Shown here: positions 31,491 to 42,271 of the stretch, piece after piece
Layout of the letters: the number at the start of each line of letters is the position of its first letter
Numbering within the stretch: position 1 is the first letter of the stretch
Assembly (NCBI GenBank): GCA_014529385.2
Contig: CM043944.1
Location: forward strand, 174,543,240-174,607,239
DNA length: 64,000 bases
From: Adiantum capillus-veneris
Taxonomy: Eukaryota; Streptophyta; Polypodiopsida; Polypodiales; Pteridaceae
Direction: 5' to 3'
The notes under the pieces: generated by a model
Database searches by the model: none
What the model was told of the DNA's origin: nothing
What the model saw: the letters and a program-made list of their open reading frames with translations, nothing else
Program-made: the position numbers and the translations under genes

Positions 31491-34400
31491 GGCAAAGTGA
31501 AGGATCAGGAAGCTCTTTTGAAGGAGCCAAGGCCAACTTCTTTTCACTTGGAATTGGCGGCTCGATTTGAAATTACGCCCGACAGACTGACGCCACAGGC
31601 GGAGGTAGTTCGACTCGCACCCGGACGAGATGTTGCCATTACACCGAGCATTGGCAAACTTCGTTTGCAATGACAGGGGTGTTCAAGGCACACGAGTGAC
31701 GTTCTACTCGGAATCCCTTGGTACTACCAGAACTACGCCGTGGTTGACTACCGAGCCAAGAAAGCGACTTTGACAAATGAAGGGCTCAAAGATTGTACTT
31801 GATGAACTTCAGTTTCTTTACTCATTCTTTTGGGAGAGAACCGAACAATGGATAAAGGTTGAATATGTTTTAACCTGAACAAAAGAACGCCAAGATTTTT
31901 CACCACACTCATGCCGATTGCTTTTTAGAGGGCCTGAAGATCAGACCATTGACTTGATACCTGGAAGCACGTCACCGAACCGGCCACCTTACCGTGTGAG
32001 CCGAGCACATAATGAAAAGATTATGAACCCAGTGAAAGACCTCTTGGAAAAGGGTCTTGTCCAGCCTAGTACTTCACCGTATGGCTCTCCACTGTTGTTG
32101 GATTTGAAGAAAGACGGATCTTGGAGAATGTGCATCGATTATAGAGCTCTCAACAAAATCACCATCAAGAACAGATTTCCGATTCCTAGGATCAATGATA
32201 TACTCGACAAGTTACAGGGATCCTCATGCTTCAGCAGGATTGATCTGAAGAGTGGATATCATCAGATCCGAATCGCGCCGGGAGACGTCTACAAGACAGC
32301 CTTTTGGACTATTTTTTGGGTTATTTGAGTTTTCGGTGATGCCTTTTGGCTTAACCAATGCTCCTACGACATTTAACCGGATGATGGACAGGATTTTTCG
32401 AGAGTATAGGCTATTTGTTGGCACTTTCTTTGATGATATCATTGTTTTCTCCAAGAATGAGGCAGAACACAGAGATCATCTGCTTCAGAGATACACTTTT
32501 TTTTGGGACACTTTGAGCAGCAGGAGTGCAAATGGATCTGGCCAAGATAGACACTATCCGTGATTGGCCCGATTTGAAGAATGTCCATGAAGTTGAAAGC
32601 TTCTTTGGACTGTGTTCGTACTACAGACGGTTCATTCGAAAGTTTGCAGAGGTTGCTTCCCCTTTGCATATCTTGATACAGAAAGGAGTCCCTTTCTCGT
32701 GGGGATCCACAGAGGTGACTTCCTTTCAGACATTGAAAGAGAAATTGACTACCGGACCAGTTTTGACTTTGCCGGACTTGTAGAAGTCATTCGAAGTATA
32801 TTGTGATGCTTGTGGTCGTAGTATGGGTGCGGTCTTGATGCAAGAAGGCCATGTCATTGCTTACGAGAGCCAATTGTTCTCTAGGTCGGAGATGACAGCA
32901 CGGATTTATGAGAGAGAGCTTTTGGCGGTTATCCATGCTCTTACTCAGTGGCCGCATTACCTACTCGGAGCGGATTTTACTGTCTTTACAGACCATCAGA
33001 GTTTGCGCTACTTCTTGTCACAGAAGCAGCTTTCGGAAAAGCAGATGCGGTGGGCAAACATCTTGTCACAGTTTCACTTCCAGATTGTCCATGTACAGGG
33101 ACAGAAGAATGTGGTGGCAGATGCTTTGTCTCGAAAGCCGTTGGTTCTGGCTATTTCCCGATACATCATAGGAGCTTCGAGGATATGGTCAACCAGTATG
33201 CTACAGATACAGATTTTGCATATATTTTCACACGGATACGGGATGGGGTGACAGTAGCAGGATACTCCATTCAAGAAGGCTACTTGCTGAGAAAAACCAT
33301 GTTGTGCGTTACACAACCGTTGAGGGAAAAGGTTATGACTGAATGCCACTGTCCACCTTTTACAGGTCACCGTGGCATTGCTACCACCATGAAAGGGGTA
33401 GAGAGATATTTCTTTTGGCCGAGACTCAAAAACGATGTGGAAGAGTTTGTGCGTAGTTGCTTAGTATGACAGAAGATCCCACCCGCCCCTTGGAAAGTAT
33501 TGCAATGGATTTCATTTTTGATCTCCCGAGAACACAGAGTGGTCACCATGGTATCTGGACTGTTATTGACAGATTTAGCAAACAGACTCATTTCATTCCA
33601 GTGAAGAAAACAGTAAAGCCGGATCACTTAGCGAGACTGTTTGTGGTCGAGATCTTCAGATTACATGGTATGCCTGAGAGGATTGTCTCCGAAAGAGACC
33701 CCAGATTTACGAGTTTGTTTTGGAAGGCAATTTGGGAGAACATTGGCATGCGATTGCAGTTCTCGTCATCGTTCCACCCGCAGACTGATGGGCAATCTGA
33801 GATTGCAAATTCAGTGGTTCTAGATTTATTGAAGTCTTATATCTTAGATCAGAAGACTCAATGGGAAAAGTACTTACCTTTGGTGGAATTTGCCTACAAT
33901 AACACGATACACTCTTCGACGGGGAAGGCGCCATTTGAGATTGTTGAAGGTGCTGCGAAGGTTCCACCCTTCCTAAGCACGAAAGATAAATTTACGCGAG
34001 ACTTAGATACGGCTTTTGCCAAGGTTCGCGAGACTTTGCAGAAGTCTCAAGAACGACAGAAAAAGACAGCGAATCGCCATTGTCGCAATTTGAAATTGAA
34101 AGAATGATTGGGTGCTCTTACGTTTTGAGAAGGCACGACTAAGAAAGAAAAAGGGAAAGGAGAGGCTTTTTCTAAAGCTTAGCATGCGATACTACGGACC
34201 TTTCCAGATCACTGAAAAGATAAATGATGTCTCCTTTCGATTGAAATTGCCAGATACTTGGAGGAGTCACAATGCATTTCATGTGAGTCTCTTGAAACCT
34301 TTTAAGGGTGATGTGCCTGATGATAGGGAGCCTGAAGAGCAACCCGAAGTGGAAGAAAACGAGGAGATCCTTGTTCCTAAACAGATTTTGGCACATAAGG

Positions 34401-34549
34401 ATACGAAGAATAAAGGTAAAGTCCGAAGGCGGTTCTTGGTTAAGTTCAAGAACTATCCTGCATTGGATGCGAAGTGGATGGAGGAGGAGGACCTAGCAGA
34501 TACTCCTCAGATTGTGAAACTTTACCTCGATGCTTTTGGTTTAGCATAG
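31491..34549 (+). pseudogene. pol of element A: protease remnant, RT, RNase H, integrase, chromodomain
   Basis: Protease: only a decayed part (ELAARFEITPDR, VLLGIPWYYQNYAVVDYRA), lacking the Asp motif, at about 31540-31790. [37 protein letters not shown], and FFDDIIVFSKNEAEH as catalytic motif (31918-32490), with a deletion after it near 32490-32520 and a stop near 32327. RNase H: SFEVYCDACGR to SLRYFLSQKQLSEKQM (about 32780-33130). Integrase: HCPPFTGHRG...SCLVC finger, then the core with HPQTDGQSEIANS (33300-34107). A deletion at about 33467 joins the finger to the core. Tail at 34112-34549 with [17 protein letters not shown], a chromodomain-like fold. Several frameshifts and stops: a dead copy. 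Confidence 0.92.
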
Positions 34550-35130
34550 TCTACTCCAAATGGAACCTAGAATTCAGGTTGGCCGGAGATCTGGATGCAC
34601 AAGAGGCGGGTCACTCCGCTCCTTTATCAACAGATGCCTTGATTTAGATACTAGAGTCACTGATGTCTCTTCGAGCTTCAGGGATACTGAAAGCTGACAG
34701 TATTCTGCTGTATGACTTTATGAAATGGAATTCCAGATTATGATACTGATTTGTTCTTAAGTTCTTTTAAGTGCAGGAACTGATAGACGAAATGACTGTA
34801 GCATTTTGGTATGATTGATCTCGAATAGACATGGTTGCAATAAGGGTTAGTCAATCGGACATCGATGAGGTCCCGATTGGATCTAGATGCGATTGCTAGC
34901 TACAATGCCGATAAATCATGGTCTAAGATCCGAATGAATGTTGAATGTCATGTGATGTCCTGTGATGTCCTGTGATGTCGTGTGATGTGACTGTCGAGTT
35001 GGTACATGTGCTAGATGTGTGTTCCTAGTACGTAGGTACTAACAATCAGTGTCAACTAAGACGGTTCATGGCCTTTGTCTGTTTTGCAGGCGTAATCGAG
35101 GGCGATTACAATGCTTTCAAGAGGGGGGTA
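34550..35130 (+). other. first 3' noncoding region and polypurine tract of A
   Basis: The same sequence occurs again at 36412-36982. It contains TGTGATGTCC repeats (about 34948-34990) and ends in AAGAGGGGGGTA (35119-35130). Confidence 0.85.
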
Positions 35131-35236
35131 TGTCACAAAGTGATGACATGGCTACCGAGAGCAGAAACCCTAATCTCTGCCAAAAACCCTAAAACTTGCA
35201 AACCCTAATTTATGCCAAAAACCCTAATTTCTGGAT
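35131..35236 (+). repeat. truncated middle LTR of A
   Basis: The first 106 bp of an A LTR (TGTCACAAAGTGATGACATGGC, then teloboxes), cut at ...TTTCTGGA and joined to integrase-region interior sequence. Confidence 0.9.
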
Positions 35237-36411
35237 GAGAAAAACTATGTTGTGCGTTACACAACCGTTGAGGAAAAAGGTTATGACTGAATGCCACTGT
35301 CCACCTTTTACGGGTCACCGTGGCATTGCTACCACCATGAAAGGGGTAGAGAGATACTTCTTTTGGCAGAGACTCAAAAAGGATATGGAAGAGTCTGTGC
35401 GCAGTTGCTTAGTATGCCAGAAGGTCAAGTTTGACACGGATAAAGCACAGGGATTGTTATAGCCTTTACCCATACCCACCCGCCACTGGGAAAGGATTGC
35501 AATGGATTTCATTTTGATCTCCCGAGAACACAGAATGATCACGATGATTTTTCGATTACATGGCATGTCTGAGACGATTGTCTCCGACAGAGACCGCAGT
35601 TCACGTCATCGTTCCACCTGCAGACTCTGACGGGCAATCTGAGATTGCCAATTCAGTGGATTTAGATTTATTGAAGTCTTGTATCTTGGATCAGAAGACT
35701 TAATAGAAAAAGTACTTACCTTTGGTGGAATTTGCCTACAATAACACGATACACTCTTCGACGGGGAAGGCGCCATTTGAGATTGTTGAAAGTGCTACGA
35801 AGGTTCCACCCTTCCTAAGCACAAAAGATAAGATTTTTGAAGCGGATGAATATACGCGAGACATAGATACGGCTTTTGCCAAGGTTCGCAAGACTTTGCA
35901 GAAGTCTCAAGAACGACAGAAAAAGGCAGCGGATCGCCATCGTCGCGACTTGAAATTGAAGGAGGATGATTGGGTGCTCTTACGTTTTGAGAAGGCACGC
36001 CTACAAAAGAAAAAAGGAAAGGAGAGGCTTTTTCCAAAGCTTAGTATGCAATACTATGGACCTTTCCAGATTACTAAAAAGATAAATGATGTCTCCTTCC
36101 GGTTGAAACTGCCTGATACTTGGAGGATTCACAATGCATTCCATGTGAGTCTCTTGAAACCTTTTATGGGTGATGTGCCTGAGGATGGGGAGCCTGATGA
36201 ACAACCCGAAGTGGAAGAAAACGAGGAGATCCTTGTTCCTGAACAGATTTTGGCACATAAGGATACGAAGACTAAAGGTAAAGTCCGAAGGCGGTTCTTG
36301 GATAAGTTCAAGAACTATCCTGCATTGGATGCGAAGTGGATGGAGGAGCAGGACCTAGCAGATACTCCTCAGATAGTGAAACTTTACCTCGATGCTTTTG
36401 GTTTAGCATAG
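35237..36411 (+). pseudogene. second, partial integrase copy of A
   Basis: Begins in the integrase zinc finger (TECHCPPFTGHRG, CLVCQKVKF), loses a block between about 35540 and 35560 relative to the first copy (most of the catalytic core), then has a 229-codon open frame 35722-36411: VEFAYNNTIHSSTGKAPFE, the C-terminal module and a chromodomain-like tail. It is closer to a clean reading frame than the first copy in this part. Confidence 0.9.
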
Positions 36412-36982
36412 TCTACTCCAAATGGAACCCAGAATTCAACTTGGCCGGAGATCTGGTGCAATAGGATGCACAAGAGGGGAGTCACTCGGCTCCTTTGTCA
36501 ACAAATGCCTTGATTTAGATACTAGAGTCACTGATGTCTCTTTGAGCTTCAGGGATACTGAAAGCTGACAGTATTCTGCTGTATGACTTTAATGAAATGG
36601 AATTCCTGATTATGATACTGATTTGTTCTCGACTTTTTTTAAGTGCAAGAACTGATAGACGAAATGGCTGCAGCATTTTGGTCTGATTGATCTCGAATAG
36701 ACATGGTTGCAATAGGGGTTAGTCAATCGGACATCGATGAGGTCCCGATTGGACCTAGATGAGATTGTTAGCTACATTGTCGATAAATCATGGTCTAAGA
36801 TCCGAATGAATGTTGAATGTCATGCGATGTCGTGTGATGTGACTATCGATTTGGTACATGTGCTAGATGTGTGTTCCTAGTACGTAGGTACTAACAGTCA
36901 GTGTCTGCTAAGATGGTTTATGGCTTCTGTCGGTTTTGCAAGCGTAATCGCGATCGATTACAATGCTTTCAAGAGGGGGGTA

Positions 36983-37240
36983 TGTCACAAAGTGATGACG
37001 TGGCTACCGACAGCAAAAACCCTAATTTCTGCCAAAAACCCTAATTTTACAAAAACCCTAATTTCTGGAAACCCTAACCCTAATTGCTGGCTGAAACCCT
37101 AAAGTGGCTGGAAACCCTAAAATCAGGCGCCAAATGCCACATGGCAACACTGTACGGACTTCCGGATTTTTAGGGCTGAAAAAAAGCGACACAAGTGGGG
37201 CTGATTTTCTACGCAAATTCAGCTTTTTCTCTACGCTGAG

Positions 37241-37283
<43 letters not shown>

Positions 37284-37652
37284 ATTTGCTTTATTTTACA
37301 AAAGCCACAGAGAGAGTTTGAGAGAGAGAATCTCTGCTTTTGATTTTTTAGCTTTTGGGGCTTTGCTTTTGGGCATCCCTTGTAATCTTTATATACGCAG
37401 TGAGGGCCTCACTTCTAAGGGCATCTGGACGCAGAGTCTGAGCGTAAAACCCTAACCGGTCTCTTGTACTTTTGACATTGATTTAATACATAAAGAAATA
37501 CCGAAAGGGGCACCAGTCTTTGGGGCCAATATCTCTAGGCACGGAACTCCGCCGGGCCAGTGCAAATCTATTGTGATCTGTGAATTGTTTTGAAGTGGTT
37601 ATTTGGTGCTGTCGAGATTGATTCTTGACTTGGAGTGTCCAAGTTTGTTACA
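36983..37652 (+). repeat. 3' LTR of A
   Basis: 670 bp. Seven AAACCCTA motifs (six at about 37015-37120, one near 37448), a GA tract (about 37243-37280), TTTATATACGC near 37388, CCGAAAGGGGCACC near 37500, end hairpin GACTTGGAgtgTCCAAGTT plus TGTTACA. Confidence 0.93.
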
Positions 37653-37945
37653 CTTTCTCATAAATATGTGTTGTCATTTCCGGCCTTGAGAACAATCGGC
37701 TCTCGTGAGCAATGACATGGCCTTCTTGCATTAAGACCGCACCCACCCAGACTACGACCACAAGCATCACAATATACTTCAAATGACTTCTGCAAGTCCG
37801 GCAAAGTCAAAACAGGTCCCATAGTCAATTTCTCTTTCAAAGTCTGAAAGGTAGTCACCTCTGTGGGTCCCCACGAGAAAGGGACTCCTTTCTGTTTCAA
37901 GATATGCAAAGGGGAAGCAACCTCTGCAAACTTTTGAATGAACCG
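37653..37945 (-). pseudogene. C: RNase H start and RT connection
   Basis: Resumes C exactly after A. Minus-strand reading: KFAEVASPLHILKQKG, VPFSWGPTEVTTFQTLKEKL, then LPDLQKSFEVYCDACGRSLGG and, frameshifted, the first RNase H strands. It ends at 37945 where element B begins, inside the YYRRF region. Confidence 0.92.
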
Positions 37946-38662
37946 TGTCACAAGACGAGCACCACGTGCCAATAGAAAAGAACAGACTGAATAGACTTTT
38001 AGCACTTCAATAACAACTGAACTCAGAGAGAGAGAGAGAGACGACACGCGACACGGAGTGGCGGAATTCCACCCCAGAGAGTATTGGCCCCAAACCTTGG
38101 CGCCCCTTTCGGTATTTCTTTATATTGCATCAACATAGTACAAGCCAGTACTCCAAACTCTGCACCTTCTCAAGGAAGCATGCCAGAGAATGAGCCCTAG
38201 CCTCATATTTGAAGGCCCTTGGCCTTAAAAGCAGTTTACATGAAAAGCTTTCTAACTCAAAAGCTTCTGGTCCAAAAAGCAATGCCAAAAGCTGCCAACG
38301 TAAATCACTAAAATCTGCCACGTCATCAACAAGCACAAAACGCGGAAATCTCCCTACTACTCTTAGGGTTAAGGTTAGGATTTTTGCAGTTTTAAGGTTT
38401 TTGGCAGCAGAATTAGGGTTTGCAGGTTTTAAGGTTAGGGTTTCCACAATTAGGGTTTACAGATCTTAGGGTTTCTGGCAGAAATTAGGGTTTGCACGTT
38501 TTAGGGTTAGGGTTTCCAAAATTAGGGTTTCTTGCAAAAATTAGGGTTAGGGTTTTTGCTCTCGGGCAACCACGTCATCACTTTGTGACAGTTTAGGCCC
38601 CTCGGCCACATCTGTAAGTTAGCTCCATTTTTTAGGCTTTGACACGTCAGCAGTTTGTTACA
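37946..38662 (-). repeat. 3' LTR of B
   Basis: On the minus strand it starts TGTAACAAACTGCTGACGTG. About 75 bp in lies TGTCACAAAGTGATGACGTGG, which is the start of the A-family LTR. Eight TTAGGGTT-type teloboxes (about 38400-38555), a short GA tract (about 38025-38040) and the GGCGCC module near 38100 follow. The end carries the hairpin GGCACGTGGTGC(T) shortly before CTTGTGACA. Confidence 0.92.
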
Positions 38663-39112
38663 TCTCCCTTTCTTGAAAGAGAGTAATCGTCCATGATTAC
38701 AACATATCTGCAAAACAACTCAAGTTAGCTTTCCGAAGGTCATTCTGAGGGACAATCAATTTGCTCTTTTGATCAAGGAGTTAGCTTCTCCTTTCGTCCA
38801 TATCGGAACTCTTGATATTCCGGCGTAGTAAAATTAGCCATCACACCCAGACCGTACTGATCTTCCACGGGTGTCTTGATGCACTAAAATTACAAACCCA
38901 GGCAATCTCATCCAATAAGGAATATTCAGTAATTGGCACATCACAATGCAACACAAATGCTTACATATGCATGTTACAAGACACAACAAATAGCGCCGCT
39001 GAGCACTCCCCCGAGACAAACGGTCTGCGGTATGAAGCTACTCAACGACTACTTGGTCACTCCTCCCGCAAATAACCTAAAAAGGTCCGGGCCATGAGCT
39101 CAGAGGACTGTA

Positions 39113-39325
39113 CAACCAAACGCTTCCCAGACCGCAATTTGCGTCGCTTGGAGGTTCAAGCATTCAACCAAACGCTCCCCAGGCATCGGCCTGCGTCGTT
39201 CCGAGGTTTTCTAGCATACAACGAAACGCTCCCCAAGCATCAGCTTGCGTCGTTCCAAGGTTTTCAAACATACAACGAAACGCTCCCCAGGCATCGGCCT
39301 ACGTCGTTCCGAGGTTCAAACAATA
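39113..39325 (-). repeat. four-copy 56-bp tandem repeat in B
   Basis: Units of about 55-60 bp built on CAACGAAACGCTCCCCAGGC and GCGTCGTTCCGAGGTT, four copies, the first more divergent. Confidence 0.85.
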
Positions 39326-39582
39326 CCAAAACAGTATTTCTCACTTCTCCACCCGGGAGTAAAATCACCAATTATTGAAACCAGTATCAAACCAGAGTAA
39401 AACAATTCAAATCGGCACCAAAACAGGTTCAAAACAGATACCATCCATTTCAAACAAATTCCAAACAGGATCACCAAACAAGATCAAACAGAACTCAAAC
39501 TTAAAAAGCAATCTCGACATCAGTCAAGCTCAAAAAGTCGATTGACTTTCCATCCTGAAACCTGCACCAAAAATTAGGGTAA

Positions 39583-39837
39583 AGTTCCTTCCATGAGGTC
39601 GTAGGCGAGCACAGCATGGTCCGCCAGCTCTTGGACAAACAGTGTTGCTTTGGCGGCGATGGTAGTCCCAAGATAGCAATCGCGTTAAATCTCCAAGGTC
39701 ATCTGCTCATGAAGAGACATCTACTGAGAGATGTCGAGAAATTTCAAGATATAATCTGCTAGGGTTTCCATGGCAAGCATTTCAGGATACCCCAATCTGC
39801 CAGAAGTTGCACTCCAAAGGAAGATGTCAGAAACCAT
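39583..39837 (-). pseudogene. unrecognised broken frame in the interior of B
   Basis: A minus-strand frame from ATG near 39837 reads about 84 codons with two internal stops (start MVSDIFLWSATSGRLGY; later TLFVQELADHAVLAYDLMEG). The composition is protein-like, and it is unlike gypsy gag or pol. It may be a captured host fragment or a decayed gag variant. Confidence 0.35.
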
Positions 39838-40180
39838 GTAACTTCGGGCAATTTATTTATTTTTTCCTTGAAAGCTTGCCGAGTCCTTGGAAGTGTGCAG
39901 CTTGGTAGCTATAGACATCTGCATGGTACTGTCTCTGAGAAAAACAGTGATTGGATCCTTCTCTTGCAAGTGATCTTAATTGGCTTATGCCCTGTAAGAC
40001 ATGAGCGGTGAAGACGGGAGCGCGCCCGATGCGCGATGAAGTAAGGGTGGGAGTGGCTAATAAGTCCGGGTTGGAGGGCGAAGATGCCTCAAATAAAATT
40101 CCAATAGCTCTGCCTGCTCTTTTGTAGGACCGGTATGCTTTCAGAAAATCACACGCACACGCCTGATGCTCTGATACCAC

Positions 40181-40858
40181 TGTCACAAGGCGGGCACCAC
40201 GTGCCAATAGAAAAGAACAGACTGAACAGACTTTTAGCACTTCAATAACAACTGAACTGAGAGAGAGAGAGAGAGAGAGAGAGACGACACGTGACACGGA
40301 GTGGCGGAATTCCACCCAAGAGAATATTGGCCCCAAACCTTGGTTCCCCTTTCGGTATTTCTTTATATTGCATCAACATAGTACAAGCCGGTACTCCAAA
40401 CTCTGCACTTTCTCCAGGAAGCATGCCAGAAAATGAGCCCTAGCCTCATATTTAAAGGCCCTTGGCCTAAAAAGCAGTTTGCATGAAAAGCTTTCAAACT
40501 CAAAAGCTTCTGGTCCAAAAAGCAATGTCAAAAGCTGCCAACGTGAATCACGAAAATCTATGCAACCTGCCACGTCATCAGCCAACACAAAACGTGGAAA
40601 TCTCCTTGCTGCCCTTAGGTTTAGGGTTACGGTTTTTGCAATTTTAGGGTTTTTGGCAACAGAAATAGGGTTTGCAGGTTTTAGGGTTAGGGTTTCCAAA
40701 ATTAAGGTTTGCAGGTTTTAGGGTTTCTGGCAGAAATTAGGGTTAGGGTTTTTGCTCTCGAGCAGCCACGTCATAACTTTGTGACAGTTTAGGCCCCTCG
40801 GCCACATCTGTAAGTTAGCTCCATTCTTTAGGCTTTGACACATCAACAGTTTGTTACA
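40181..40858 (-). repeat. 5' LTR of B
   Basis: 678 bp, same layout as the 3' LTR; internal A-like start TGTCACAAAGTTATGACGTGG near 40784; teloboxes at about 40615-40755; GA tract 40258-40283. The primer site follows at 40179-40167. Confidence 0.92.
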
Positions 40859-40863
40859 AACCG

Positions 40864-41736
40864 CCTGTAGTACGAACATAGTCCCAAGAAGCTTCTAACT
40901 TCATGGGCATTCTTCAAATCGGGCCAATCACAGATAGTCTCTATCTTGGCCAGATCCATTTGCACTCCTACTGCTGACACAATGTGTCCCAAAAAGTGCA
41001 TCTCTGGGAGAAAAAAATCACTTTTCCTTGCATTAATCACTAATTTATGATCTCATAATGCCTGAAAGACCTGAAGCAGATGATCTTTATGTTCTGCCTC
41101 ATTCTTGGAGAAAACAATGATATCATCAAAGAAAGTGCCAACAAATAGCCTGTACTCTTGAAAACTCCTGTCCATCATCCGGTTAAATGTAGCAGGAGCA
41201 TTGGTTAAGCCAAAAGGCATCACCAAAAACTCAAATAACCCAAAAGTCGTCCGAAAGGCTGTCTTGTAGACATCTCCCGACACCATTCTGATCTGATGAT
41301 ATCCACTCTTCAAATCAATCCTGCTAAAACACGAGGATCCCTGTAATCTGTCGAGAGTATCATCGATCCTAGGAATCGAAAATCTGTTCTTGATGGTGAT
41401 TTTGTTGAGGGCTCTATAATCGATGCACATTCTCCAAGATCCGTCTTTCTTCAAAACCAACAACACTAGAGAGCAATACGGTGAAGTACTAGGCTGGACA
41501 AGATATTTTTCCGAGAGGTCTTTCACTTGGTAAATAATCTCTTCATTTTGTGCTCGGCCCACACAGTAAGGTGGCAGATTCGGTGGTGTGCTTCCAGGTA
41601 TCAGATCAATGGTATGAACTTCAAGACGAGCACGTGGTAACTCGCCTAGCAGGCCCTCTAAGAAGCAATCGGCATGAGTGGAGAAAATCTTGGCGTTTTT
41701 TATCAAGTTCAGACATATTTGTCCTATCCTCATCAC
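40864..41736 (-). pseudogene. C: reverse transcriptase
   Basis: Minus-strand RT in a 227-codon frame (41053-41736) plus a second frame (40864-41040). Motifs: [36 protein letters not shown] (motif A Asp), LFEFLVMPFGLTNAPATF (B), GTFFDDIIVFS (catalytic, FFDD instead of the usual Y-x-DD), then FLGHIVSAVGVQMD and ETICDWPDLKNAHEVRSFLG after one frameshift near 41050. The domain is nearly whole apart from that shift and insertion B. Confidence 0.93.
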
Positions 41737-42271
41737 TCAACTCTTTCATAAAGATCAAGTAAAAAAACAAACTGGATTTCATTAATTTTGAAATGGCCGA
41801 AGCCGATATAATAGGGACAGACTCGCCCTTAAGTTTAATGTCAAGTACAATGGTTCTGCCCTTCTCTGTAGTCAATGTCGCTTTTCTCGCCCTATAGTCG
41901 ACCACGGCGTTGTTCTTGTGGTACCAGGGAATTCCCAAGAGAACATCACAACCTTCCAAAGGCATTATGTAAAAGTCATCATGCCCCAAATACCCCTGAC
42001 AATGCAACCGAAGTTTGCCAATGACACGTGCAATGGCTACGTCCCTGTCGGGTGCCGCTAGAACTGCCTCCGCAAGTGGTCCCATCCGATCAAGAGTGAT
42101 CTCGAGCCGCGCCGCTAATTCCTGTGAAATGAAGTTGGCCTTGGCTCCTCCATCAAAGAAGATCAGGGCTTCTTGGTCTTTCACTTTGCCCCAAGCTCGG
42201 CAAAGTTCTATACTCTCGTCCAACGTGCTGAGATCGGTACCCATGCAATCTGGAACCAGTCTTGTTTTCAT
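41621..42271 (-). pseudogene. C: aspartic protease region
   Basis: A 216-codon frame: ALIFFDGGAKANFISQELA near 42150, then a hydrophobic strand pattern to CDVLLGIPWYHKNNAVVDY near 41900. The position and flanks fit the retroviral-type protease, but the catalytic triplet normally read D-S/T-G is D-G-G. It overlaps the RT frame by about 115 bp, consistent with a frameshift between the two. Confidence 0.85.

Larger units (their letters stand above)
29129..37652 (+). mobile_element. composite Ty3/gypsy element A (three LTRs)
   Basis: Flanked by perfect CTTTC (29124-29128, 37653-37657). Structure: LTR 29129-29750, interior 29751-35130, truncated LTR 35131 to about 35236, partial second interior to 36982, LTR 36983-37652. 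Both interiors end with the same 3' noncoding region and polypurine tract. It landed in the RNase H region of C, whose sequence resumes exactly at 37653. Confidence 0.95.
37946..40858 (-). mobile_element. non-autonomous LTR element B
   Basis: LTRs 37946-38662 and 40181-40858, perfect AACCG duplication (37941-37945, 40859-40863), primer site 40167-40179 and polypurine tract 38663-38679 (CTTTCAAGAAAGGGAGA on the minus strand). The 1.5-kb interior has no gypsy domains, so B needs another element's enzymes. C resumes directly after it. Confidence 0.94.

Noticed and set aside
37015-37125. Interstitial telomere or telomere-healed break
   Set aside because: The AAACCCTAA units are spaced by unrelated sequence, not tandem, and recur at the same place in several LTR copies; they are LTR motifs.
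39113-39325. CRISPR-like array
   Set aside because: Repeats of about 56 bp are contiguous, without unique spacers, and lie in a plant LTR element; a tandem repeat.
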